From positions 1-7,717 of the forward strand of contig PFJA01000232.1 of the NCBI GenBank assembly GCA_002782905.1: a stretch of DNA of 7,717 nt, read 5' to 3'. Under the pieces are notes generated by a model, which saw only the letters and a program-made list of their open reading frames with translations, ran no database searches and was not told the DNA's origin. Source of the DNA: Lysobacterales bacterium CG_4_10_14_3_um_filter_64_11. Lineage in GTDB: Bacteria; Pseudomonadota; Gammaproteobacteria; Xanthomonadales; Xanthomonadaceae. Positions within the stretch are counted from its first letter, which is position 1. Every line of letters begins with the position of its first letter. Positions 1-5,361 of this stretch are shown piece after piece. Made by a program: the position numbers and the translations under genes.

Positions 1-132
1 GGCCGGGTCGGCACGGTCATCAGGGCCCAGCGTGCTGCCATCGGCGCGCATCACCCAGCCATTGCGCAGCATTTGCGTCACTTGCTTGCGGCTGCCGTAG
101 CCGAGATTGGACAGCAATTTGACCAGTTTCAT
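1..132 (-). CDS. RsuA-family 16S rRNA pseudouridine synthase, N-terminal part (runs off the left edge)
   Basis: Only the first 44 codons are present, starting at the ATG complementary to 130-132 and open to the edge. The protein begins MKLVKLLSNLGYGSRKQV, followed by a short basic segment with NGWV. This is the pattern of an S4 RNA-binding domain at the N-terminus of RsuA/RluE/RluF-type pseudouridine synthases, where a Leu-rich helix precedes a G-x-x-SR-x-x helix. By family knowledge these enzymes isomerise one uridine in rRNA (RsuA acts on U516 of 16S rRNA). The catalytic domain with its aspartate lies outside the window, so the exact subfamily is not visible; rsuA is the likeliest assignment. 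The Shine-Dalgarno match is weak (GAGAA, 137-141, 4 nt from the ATG). It reads in the same direction as rsmC but 320 bp downstream of it, so it probably has its own promoter or depends on readthrough past the hairpin after rsmC. Confidence 0.75.
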   Translation of the reverse strand, partial: MKLVKLLSNLGYGSRKQVTQMLRNGWVMRADGSTLGPDDRADPA

Positions 133-387
133 GGTGTTCTCAATTCAGGCTCGATGGCTGCAGGAGGCGGGCTTTACTCGCGTCAAGACGCCAACAACGC
201 CAGGAAATCCATGTGTGCCTTCGTGCCTCCCGATGCAGCGACACCCCAACAGCCATGATCCACCTGCCGCTTTCGTCAGCGCGCAAACGTTTGCTTCCCT
301 TGGCCCGCTTGGCCTCTTGGCGCGAGCACTTGTTCACGGCTTGCGAAAATCTGCATGAAGCGCGGCGTGCACGGTGATCGCCAATCC

Positions 388-401
388 ACGGTCAACGGTC
401 A
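388..401. repeat. tandem heptamer ACGGTCA x2
   Basis: ACGGTCA occurs twice in immediate succession, and a one-mismatch copy (ACGGTGA) starts 17 bp earlier at 371. On the minus strand the copies read TGACCGT. The arrangement could be a regulator half-site array in front of the pseudouridine synthase gene, but two copies of a heptamer in a 320 bp gap may be chance. Confidence 0.3.
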
Positions 402-420
402 TCTTGCAATGCGCGCGAGT

Positions 421-446
421 GAAACAGCAAACCGCATTGCTGCGGT
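421..446 (-). terminator. putative intrinsic terminator after rsmC
   Basis: On the minus strand, a few bases past the rsmC stop codon, ACCGCA pairs with TGCGGT around a GCAA loop (431-446). The loop is a GNRA-type tetraloop, which stabilises hairpins. The next ten transcript bases are TTGCTGTTTC, U-rich but not a pure U-run. The six-base-pair stem is short, so termination may be partial. The part of the stem that contains GCAATGCG can also pair with a downstream CGCATTGC (406-413), giving a competing structure. Confidence 0.5.
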
Positions 447-452
447 GCAGGC

Positions 453-1487
453 TCACAGGTATCGCTCGCTGGCGTGGAGGACCTTGTAGCCGTGCGCTTG
501 GGCGACCGGACGGATGGTGCGGAAGTGCCGCGCCAATTGCGCTTCGTACGGCAGGTGGCGATTGGCCACCAGCCACAATTGGCCGCCCGGCGACAACGCC
601 TGTGCCGCGCTGGCAATGAACGCCCGGCCCAGCGCAGGCTCGGACGCCGCATCGACGTGAAACGGCGGATTGCTGACGATCACATCGTAACGCCCTGGCA
701 GGCCGGCAGTGACATCATGCCAATGAAAGCGGCGCTCGGCCGGGTGTGTGCAGCGCGCCAGGTTGATCCGCGCCAACTCCAGTGCCCGCGCCTCGGCCTC
801 AAACAGGTCCAGCGTTTGGATGCCGGGGCAGCGCGCCAACAGCTCGGCACTCAGGTACCCGTAGCCGGCACCCAGGTCGGCGCAACGGCCGCCCAGATCG
901 GCCGGCAACTGCGTGGCCAGCAGCGCCGAGCCCGGATCGATTCGATCCCACGCAAACAGCCCGGGCCGGCTGTTGAACCGGCCATCGGCAATCAGGCGCG
1001 GGGCATCGGCCTGCAACCACTGCGCGCACAAGGCGCTGTCGAATCGATCCGGGTCCGATACGGCCCAGACCGCCCGGCACTTGTTTTTGCACAGGCTGTG
1101 GCTAGAACCGGCCAGCCGTTCGATGTCGGCCTGCATGCTGCGTGCGCCGGCGTCGTTGGCCATGGCCGCCAGCACCGTGCCGCCCGGATTCAGCCGCATG
1201 AACGCGTGTGCCAGGGTGGCGCGCGCCTCGGCGCGCTGCCGTGGCGGCAGCACCAGCACCAGCGGGTAGCGGGCGGCATCGTCACTGTCCAGTGTCCGGC
1301 CCGCCGCGCGCAGCGCATCAGCAAACGGCTTGAAGCTTTGCTGGCACTGCCACTGCACGCCGGCAACGGCATCCAGTGCCGCGCCAGCGCGCGCACGCAG
1401 GAACAGCGCCGCGCCGTGCTGCGGCAACACCAGCTCGCCGCTGCGCAGCGGCAGCAACAGCGTATCGAGCACACCGGCACCCGCCAT
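453..1487 (-). CDS. rsmC: RsmC, 16S rRNA (guanine-N2) methyltransferase
   Basis: The product is about 344 aa from the ATG at 1487, nearly the length of E. coli RsmC (343 aa). RsmC is an SAM-dependent enzyme that methylates G1207 of 16S rRNA in the 30S subunit. Numbering from this ATG, the N-terminal half is the divergent methyltransferase-like domain typical of RsmC. The C-terminal half carries SAM-binding motif I, DLGAGYGYL (about residues 204-212), and the catalytic motif SNPPFH (about 272-277). The NPPF signature is characteristic of methyltransferases acting on exocyclic amines. The conserved LxxGGxLWLVANRHLPYE-like region and a final GYKVLHA strand follow.

The start is uncertain. The ATG at 1487 fits homolog length and overlaps a mini-frame stop as TGATG. 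An in-frame GTG at 1526 (357 aa) has a GGGAGGG Shine-Dalgarno 5 nt upstream, and a TTG at 1544 is also in frame. The gene lies about 100 bp downstream of sppA in the same direction. Confidence 0.93.
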   Translation of the reverse strand: MAGAGVLDTLLLPLRSGELVLPQHGAALFLRARAGAALDAVAGVQWQCQQSFKPFADALRAAGRTLDSDDAARYPLVLVLPPRQRAEARATLAHAFMRLNPGGTVLAAMANDAGARSMQADIERLAGSSHSLCKNKCRAVWAVSDPDRFDSALCAQWLQADAPRLIADGRFNSRPGLFAWDRIDPGSALLATQLPADLGGRCADLGAGYGYLSAELLARCPGIQTLDLFEAEARALELARINLARCTHPAERRFHWHDVTAGLPGRYDVIVSNPPFHVDAASEPALGRAFIASAAQALSPGGQLWLVANRHLPYEAQLARHFRTIRPVAQAHGYKVLHASERYL

Positions 1488-1516
1488 CAGCGGATTGCGG
1501 CGCTGCTGATGTTCAT
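1487..1516 (-). CDS. possible nine-codon leader frame overlapping the rsmC start
   Basis: On the minus strand an ATG at 1516 opens a frame reading MNISSAAIR and then TGA. The stop shares one base with the rsmC ATG at 1487, giving TGATG, the classic arrangement for termination-reinitiation coupling. A GGTGAT element (1522-1527), an exact match to the extended Shine-Dalgarno complement, sits 5 nt before this ATG. No peptide family is recognised. If rsmC actually starts at the in-frame GTG at 1526, this frame would lie inside its coding region and mean nothing. Confidence 0.25.
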   Translation of the reverse strand: MNISSAAIR

Positions 1517-1532
1517 GGCAAATCACCGCCGC

Positions 1533-1554
1533 CCTCCCCCGCAAGCGGGGCAGG
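1533..1554. repeat. GC-rich palindrome in the sppA-rsmC gap
   Basis: The core CCCCGCAAGCGGGG (1537-1550) is a perfect inverted repeat. With one mismatch the pairing extends to 22 bp (CCT/AGG outer arms). It resembles the CCCTC-CCCGC-aa-GCGGG-GAGGG intergenic palindrome that is frequent in GC-rich gammaproteobacteria (recalled, not searched). On the minus-strand transcript no U-run follows, so it is a poor terminator. Its 3' arm contains the GGGGGAGGG purine tract that could serve as a Shine-Dalgarno for the GTG at 1526, so the fold may hide that ribosome site or protect the upstream sppA mRNA end. Confidence 0.5.
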
Positions 1555-1585
1555 AAAACAATGAAACGCTACGCGATGTTTCACG

Positions 1586-3442
1586 TCAAAGGGCGCAAAA
1601 ACAATGCGCCAGCGCCTGGATGGGACGGCCACGCGGGTTGCCAAGCCATTGCAAGCGCTGTTCGATCTGCTCACGCTGCGGCCCCAACAGCAGCTTGGCC
1701 ATGCCCGACTCGTGCAACAGCGCACGCGCCGCCGAGTTGGCGCCCAGATTGTTCATGAACCGCTCGAATGGCGACATCTGTGCTTCGATGTAGCTGACCC
1801 GATACCTGCCGTCATCGAGCTTGGCCAGCGCCGCCGCCCGCGTCAGCGCGGCACGCAGCCCGCCCAGCTCATCGACCAGCCCGCGCTCCTTGGCCTGCGC
1901 GCCGGACCACACCCGGCCACGCGCGATCCGGTCGATCGCCGCGACGCTTTGATCGCGTGCTGCCGCCACCTTGCCGGTGAAGTCGGCATAACCGGCATCA
2001 ATGACCGACTGGATGATTTCGCCCACCGCCGGATCGAATGGCCGGGTCGGGTCGAATGCGCCGGCAAAGCGGGTGGTGCCGACGCCGCCGGTGTGCACGC
2101 CTATCTTGGCAAGGGTTTCGGGCATGCTCAGCCACAGGCCGAAGATGCCGATCGAGCCGGAAATCGTCGAGGGATCGGCGTAGATCACATCGGCGTTCAT
2201 CGAAATCCAGTAACCGCCGGACGCCGCCACGTTGCCCATCGACACCACCACCGGGATACCGGCGTCGCGGGTCAGTTCCACCTCGCGGCGAATCTGCTCG
2301 GACGCAAACACGCCACCACCAGGCGAATCCACGCGCAGCAGCAGCGCCTTCACATCCTCGTTTTCGCGCGCTTCGCGGATCAATGCCGCCGTCGAGGCGC
2401 CACCAACGGTGCCCGGCGGCTGCTCGCCATCAACGATTTCGCCCTGCGCCACCACCACCGCGATGGTGTCCTGGCGGCCGATGTGCAGATTTTCGCCGTT
2501 GACGAAGCCAAGGTAGGACTCCAGATCGATCTGCCGGAAGCTGTGGTTGTCGTCATCGGCGACACCGCGCTCGACCAGCAGGTCACGCACCTGATCCTCG
2601 GTTTTCAGGCCATCGACCAGATGTTCGCTGAGCGCGAGTGCACCCAGATCACCGTGTTGCGCGGCGAGCCGCTGCGGCAGTTGCTCGATACCGGCGGCAA
2701 TCGCCTCGGGCTCGATGCCGCGCGCACTGCCGATGTCGCTCAGATAGCGCTGCCAGACATCATTCATCCAGAACAGGTCGGCGGTTTGTGCTTCCGGCGA
2801 CGGGCCATCGAGGATGAACGGCTCGGCCGCCGACTTGTATTCGCCAACGCGGAACAGATGCACCTCGACGCCCAGCTTGTCCTGCAAGCCCTCGCGGAAG
2901 TAGGGCTGAAACCGCGCCAGGCCTTCGAGCACAATCGCGCCCTGCGGATGCAGGTAGAGCTCGTTGGCCTGCGCCGCCAGCAGGTACTGGCGCTGATCGT
3001 AGCTGTCACCGTAGGCGATGATCTCCTTGCCGGCAGCGCGGAACTCGCGCAGGGCGTCGGCCACCTCGCGCAGCGCCGCCATGCCGGCGCCACCCAAGGT
3101 ATCGGCGCGCAACACGATGCGCTCGATGCGTGCATCCGTGGTGGCGGCCTTGATCGCCTTGAGCAGGTCGCGCAACTGCACTTCGGGTTGTTCTTCACCC
3201 AGCAATTTGGCGAGCGCCCGTGAGCCGGGGTCGGAGCGGTACTGTTCGACCAGATCGCCGTTGGGTGCGATCACCAGCGCGGTACGTTTGTGCAGCATGG
3301 CCTTGGGCGCAAACAACGCCGCCAGTACCAGCAGCACGATCAGCAAAAAAAGCATGTTGACCACGAACCGACGGCTGAGGTCGATGGTTCGCCAAGTGCC
3401 CGCCAGTAGTCGCAGCAGCAGTCCGCGCGGTTTGTCGCTCAT
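1586..3442 (-). CDS. sppA: SppA, signal peptide peptidase (67 kDa type)
   Basis: The product is 618 aa, the same length as E. coli SppA (protease IV). It is an inner-membrane, periplasm-facing serine protease that degrades signal peptides after their release by signal peptidase. Residues 1-25 are basic and cytoplasmic. One transmembrane segment spans about residues 27-46 (VVNMLFLLIVLLVLAALFA). Two tandem ClpP-fold domains follow, as expected for the long form. The Ser/Lys dyad is visible: Lys203 in GEYKSAAEPF of the N-terminal domain and Ser408 in NVAASGGYWI of the C-terminal domain, against Lys209 and Ser409 in E. coli. DSPGGG (372-377) and a conserved GSIGIFG stretch (429-435) are also present.

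The ATG has a GGGAG Shine-Dalgarno (3450-3454) 7 nt upstream. norM ends 55 bp upstream on the same strand, so cotranscription is plausible. No sign of damage. Confidence 0.96.
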   Translation of the reverse strand: MSDKPRGLLLRLLAGTWRTIDLSRRFVVNMLFLLIVLLVLAALFAPKAMLHKRTALVIAPNGDLVEQYRSDPGSRALAKLLGEEQPEVQLRDLLKAIKAATTDARIERIVLRADTLGGAGMAALREVADALREFRAAGKEIIAYGDSYDQRQYLLAAQANELYLHPQGAIVLEGLARFQPYFREGLQDKLGVEVHLFRVGEYKSAAEPFILDGPSPEAQTADLFWMNDVWQRYLSDIGSARGIEPEAIAAGIEQLPQRLAAQHGDLGALALSEHLVDGLKTEDQVRDLLVERGVADDDNHSFRQIDLESYLGFVNGENLHIGRQDTIAVVVAQGEIVDGEQPPGTVGGASTAALIREARENEDVKALLLRVDSPGGGVFASEQIRREVELTRDAGIPVVVSMGNVAASGGYWISMNADVIYADPSTISGSIGIFGLWLSMPETLAKIGVHTGGVGTTRFAGAFDPTRPFDPAVGEIIQSVIDAGYADFTGKVAAARDQSVAAIDRIARGRVWSGAQAKERGLVDELGGLRAALTRAAALAKLDDGRYRVSYIEAQMSPFERFMNNLGANSAARALLHESGMAKLLLGPQREQIEQRLQWLGNPRGRPIQALAHCFCAL

Positions 3443-3497
3443 GGATACGCTCCCAATGAAATCGCTGCAAGGATAACGCGAAGTTCGCCAACAACCA

Positions 3498-4862
3498 TCA
3501 CCCGGAGGTCACGGCTGCGCGCCGACACGGATCGCGGGCGAGGCGGACAAAGCGCCAGCACAGCAAGCCGGCGGCGGCGCTCAAGCCCATGATCAGGCCC
3601 GCCCACATGCCCTGTGCGCCCCAGCCCAGGCCAAATGCCAGACCGGCACCGAGCGGCATGCCGAGCACCCAGTACGCCAACACGGTGATGAACATCGGCA
3701 TGCGGGTATCCTTCAGCCCGCGCAGGGCGCCACCCGACAACGCCTGAATGCCGTCGGGCAACTGAAATGCGGCCGCATACAACAGCAAGCTGCTGGCCAC
3801 TGCCGCCACCGCGGCATCGCGGGTGTACAGGCCAACCAGCCAGTGATTGCCGAAAAACATCGTCAAACCGGCCACCACCTGGGTGACCAGCACGATGCGG
3901 TAGCCGGCCTTGCCGGCGCCGCGCACGGCGTCGGGATCGCCCATGCCCACGGCATGGCCCACCCGCACCGTGGTTGCCATCGCCACCCCCAGCGGCACCA
4001 TGAAGGTGACACTGGACAGGTTGATGGCAATCTGGTGCGCCGCCACCTCGATGGCGCCGATCCGGCCGATCAGCAAGGCACTGACCACGAACAGGCTGCC
4101 CTCCATGAAGATCGCCACGCCCATGGGTAGCCCGATGCGCAACAGCTCGCGGATCGCCGCCCAGCGCGGCGCCTCAAACTGGCCAAACAAGTGCAAATCA
4201 CGGAACCGTGGCGACAGTGCCAAATACGCCGCAAACCCGCCCGCCTGTGCCCACAACACAGCGGCCGTGGCATAGCCCAGCCCCGCCGCACCCATCTCGG
4301 GTAGCCCCCAACGGCCAAACATCAGGGCATAGCCCAAGGGCGCCAGCGCGCCCAGGCCGGCGATGCCGAACAGCATGGTCGGTATGGTCCAGGACACCCC
4401 TTCGCTGACATAGCGCAGACAGAAGTACAACGCCAGCGCGGGCGCACCCCAGCCGATGGCATCGAGAAACGCCAGCGCCTCGGGGCGCACCTGCGCTGCA
4501 ATCCGCGCCAGATCGAACATCCACTCGGCGTTGCGCACCAGCACCATCAGCGCCAGACCCATCATCAACGCCAGCCACAGCGCTTGGCGAAAACTGCTGC
4601 CGATGGCGTGGCGGCGGCCGGCACCGTTGAGCTGCGCAATGATCGGCGGCACCGCCATCAGCACACCAATCAGCACCAGAATCACCAACGACCAGATCGC
4701 GCTGCCCACCGCCACCGCCGCCAACGTGGTGGCACTGTGCCAACCGGCGAGCAGGGTATCGACCACACTCATCGCCACCGACGACAACTGGCCCAGCACC
4801 AACGGTGCCGCCAAGCGCGTGGTCGCGTTGATTTCATGGCGCAACGAGTGCTTGGCGGACAT
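3498..4862 (-). CDS. norM: MATE-family multidrug efflux transporter, NorM type
   Basis: From the ATG at 4862 the product is 454 aa, the usual length for NorM/MdtK (about 457 aa). These inner-membrane antiporters export cationic drugs and fluoroquinolones using a Na+ or H+ gradient. The protein is almost entirely hydrophobic helices, consistent with 12 transmembrane segments in two six-helix bundles. Three acidic residues match the cation-site residues described for Vibrio NorM (Asp36, Glu255, Asp371): Asp35 in SVVDTLLAG, Glu254 in FMEGS and Asp370 in LPDGIQALSGGALRG.

The frame is open further upstream to 5003, but that extension is polar and Cys/Arg-rich and does not look like a MATE N-terminus. 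The 4862 ATG has a seven-base Shine-Dalgarno match (GGTGATC, 4869-4875) at 6 nt, which decides the start. The gene is divergent from priA and leads toward sppA. The substrate cannot be read from sequence, so the symbol is by family resemblance. Confidence 0.92.
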   Translation of the reverse strand: MSAKHSLRHEINATTRLAAPLVLGQLSSVAMSVVDTLLAGWHSATTLAAVAVGSAIWSLVILVLIGVLMAVPPIIAQLNGAGRRHAIGSSFRQALWLALMMGLALMVLVRNAEWMFDLARIAAQVRPEALAFLDAIGWGAPALALYFCLRYVSEGVSWTIPTMLFGIAGLGALAPLGYALMFGRWGLPEMGAAGLGYATAAVLWAQAGGFAAYLALSPRFRDLHLFGQFEAPRWAAIRELLRIGLPMGVAIFMEGSLFVVSALLIGRIGAIEVAAHQIAINLSSVTFMVPLGVAMATTVRVGHAVGMGDPDAVRGAGKAGYRIVLVTQVVAGLTMFFGNHWLVGLYTRDAAVAAVASSLLLYAAAFQLPDGIQALSGGALRGLKDTRMPMFITVLAYWVLGMPLGAGLAFGLGWGAQGMWAGLIMGLSAAAGLLCWRFVRLARDPCRRAAVTSG

Positions 4863-5015
4863 GTAAGCGATCACCGTGAATAGCGCGCCATGGTACGCGA
4901 GGCGGCACGCATTCTGCGCCATGCCGTCGTTGCGCGAACGCCAGCACAATTGGCAATTGACGCTTGACGGCGCAGCAAACCGGCGCTCCACAAGCGCTGG
5001 CAAGGGTTATCGGCA

Positions 5016-5031
5016 AACCGGTTGTGCACAA
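5016..5031. promoter_or_regulatory. abutting palindromes, candidate operator upstream of norM
   Basis: AACCGGTT (5016-5023) and TTGTGCACAA (5022-5031) are both perfect palindromes and share two bases. They lie about 155 bp upstream of the norM start. The second also matches the loose DnaA consensus TTWTNCACA with one mismatch on each strand. A dimeric regulator of the pump is the simplest reading. No regulator gene is present in the window. Confidence 0.3.
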
Positions 5032-5105
5032 GCGAAAAGTGTGCCGGTCAACGCCGGCCGCCGCCTCGCCACAATCACGCGTTGCCGCCGGCATTGGATT
5101 GCAAC

Positions 5106-5148
5106 CCATTGTTTTAATTGCAATGTGACGCTTTGGTTAAAAAATCGC
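5106..5148. other. AT-rich tract with ATTGCAA repeats
   Basis: This segment is clearly richer in A and T than anything around it, with TTTTAATTGCAAT and GGTTAAAAAATCG. ATTGCAA occurs at 5098-5104 and again at 5117-5123, a 19 bp period close to two helical turns. It ends about 65 bp from the paired DnaA boxes. It could be an UP-element or promoter region, a nucleoid-protein site, or an unwinding element if the region acts as an origin. Confidence 0.4.
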
Positions 5149-5200
5149 CAAGTTGGATCGCAGGCCGCCACCACGGGCGATTTCGACGCTGATCCCGGCT

Positions 5201-5235
5201 TCGTCCACAGAGTTATCCACAGATGATGTGGATAA
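5201..5235. promoter_or_regulatory. DnaA box cluster with two perfect inverted boxes
   Basis: TTATCCACA (5213-5221, plus strand) and TGTGGATAA (5227-5235, the same box on the minus strand) are separated by GATGA, forming a 23 bp near-palindrome. Each matches the high-affinity E. coli DnaA consensus TTATNCACA exactly. A third element, TCGTCCACA (5201-5209), keeps the TCCACA core with two mismatches and lies 12 bp before the first box in direct orientation. The cluster is about 130-160 bp upstream of the priA ATG and about 340-370 bp from the norM ATG. DnaA binding here is inferred from sequence only. Confidence 0.7.
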
Positions 5236-5294
5236 GGCGGATTCGTTCGGTTGAACAGTAACCTACAGGTTTTTGCTGAGGTCGTGGCGGAGCA

Positions 5295-5314
5295 TTGTGT
5301 GGCAAGCTACACAA
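5295..5314. promoter_or_regulatory. TTGTGT-N8-ACACAA inverted repeat upstream of priA
   Basis: Perfect 6 bp arms surround GGCAAGCT, which can add a G-U and two G-C pairs in RNA. It lies about 50 bp before the priA start, in operator position. It could be a repressor site or a leader hairpin. Its left half with the following GGCAAG reads as a poor DnaA box on the minus strand (CTTGCCACA, two mismatches). Confidence 0.3.
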
Positions 5315-5349
5315 AAAGTGCCGATCGCGTCACAGCCGCGACCTTGCAC

Positions 5350-5355
5350 TACACT
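5350..5355 (+). promoter_or_regulatory. possible priA -10 box
   Basis: TACACT keeps four of six positions of TATAAT, including the key first TA and last T. It ends 6 bp before the priA ATG, so transcription would begin at or near the start codon and give a leaderless mRNA. The matching -35 position (about 5327-5332, GCGTCA) is poor, so the call is tentative. Confidence 0.25.
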
Positions 5356-5361
5356 GCGGCG

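Larger units (their letters stand above)
133..452. other. intergenic region between rsmC and the pseudouridine synthase gene
   Basis: This 320 bp stretch has no convincing gene. Small open frames exist on both strands, but their products look like GC-rich translation noise with clustered Arg, Ala and Pro and no recognisable motif. It contains a terminator-like hairpin next to rsmC (431-446), an 8 bp inverted repeat that competes with it (406-413 with 433-440), and a tandem heptamer ACGGTCA at 388-401 with a related ACGGTGA at 371-377. I could not identify a convincing -35/-10 pair for the downstream gene, although a TTGACC hexamer occurs on the minus strand within the tandem heptamers. Confidence 0.6.
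4863..5361. other. divergent intergenic region between norM and priA
   Basis: About 500 bp without a credible gene. The norM frame continues upstream to 5003 and the priA frame to 5251, but neither extension resembles its family. The region holds, left to right: CAATTG-G-CAATTG (4947-4959); abutting palindromes AACCGGTT and TTGTGCACAA (5016-5031); an AT-rich tract with repeated ATTGCAA (5098-5148); a degenerate DnaA box (5201-5209); two perfect DnaA boxes in inverted orientation (5213-5235); AACCT/AGGTT before a T-run (5260-5275 area); a TTGTGT/ACACAA inverted repeat (5295-5314); and a possible -10 box (5350-5355). It must contain the promoters of both genes. I found no strong matched -35/-10 pair for norM. 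Confidence 0.7.

Noticed and set aside
183..212. Minus-strand mini-frame MDFLALLAS with a purine tract upstream
   Set aside because: Too short and isolated, not coupled to the next gene, and no attenuator architecture depends on it. Probably chance.
1577..1592. parS-like sequence TGTTTCACGT at the 3' end of sppA
   Set aside because: The left ten bases match a parS half-site well, but the right half breaks at three positions and the match overlaps the sppA stop codon. A functional ParB site normally keeps the full palindrome, so this looks accidental.
474..1793. 439-codon plus-strand open frame
   Set aside because: It is antisense to rsmC and the end of sppA. Its product is Gln/Arg/Ala-rich without domain or membrane pattern, as expected for the shadow of a GC-rich gene. 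The RsmC and SppA frames contain clear catalytic motifs.
1604..3223. 539-codon plus-strand open frame
   Set aside because: Antisense to sppA and composed of His/Arg/Gln/Ala-rich sequence without recognisable motifs. The SppA frame has the intact Ser/Lys dyad and the same length as the E. coli protein.
5260..5275. AACCT-AC-AGGTT followed by T-run, as a terminator
   Set aside because: Only five pairs with a two-base gap that cannot form a stable loop, and no gene ends nearby on either strand.
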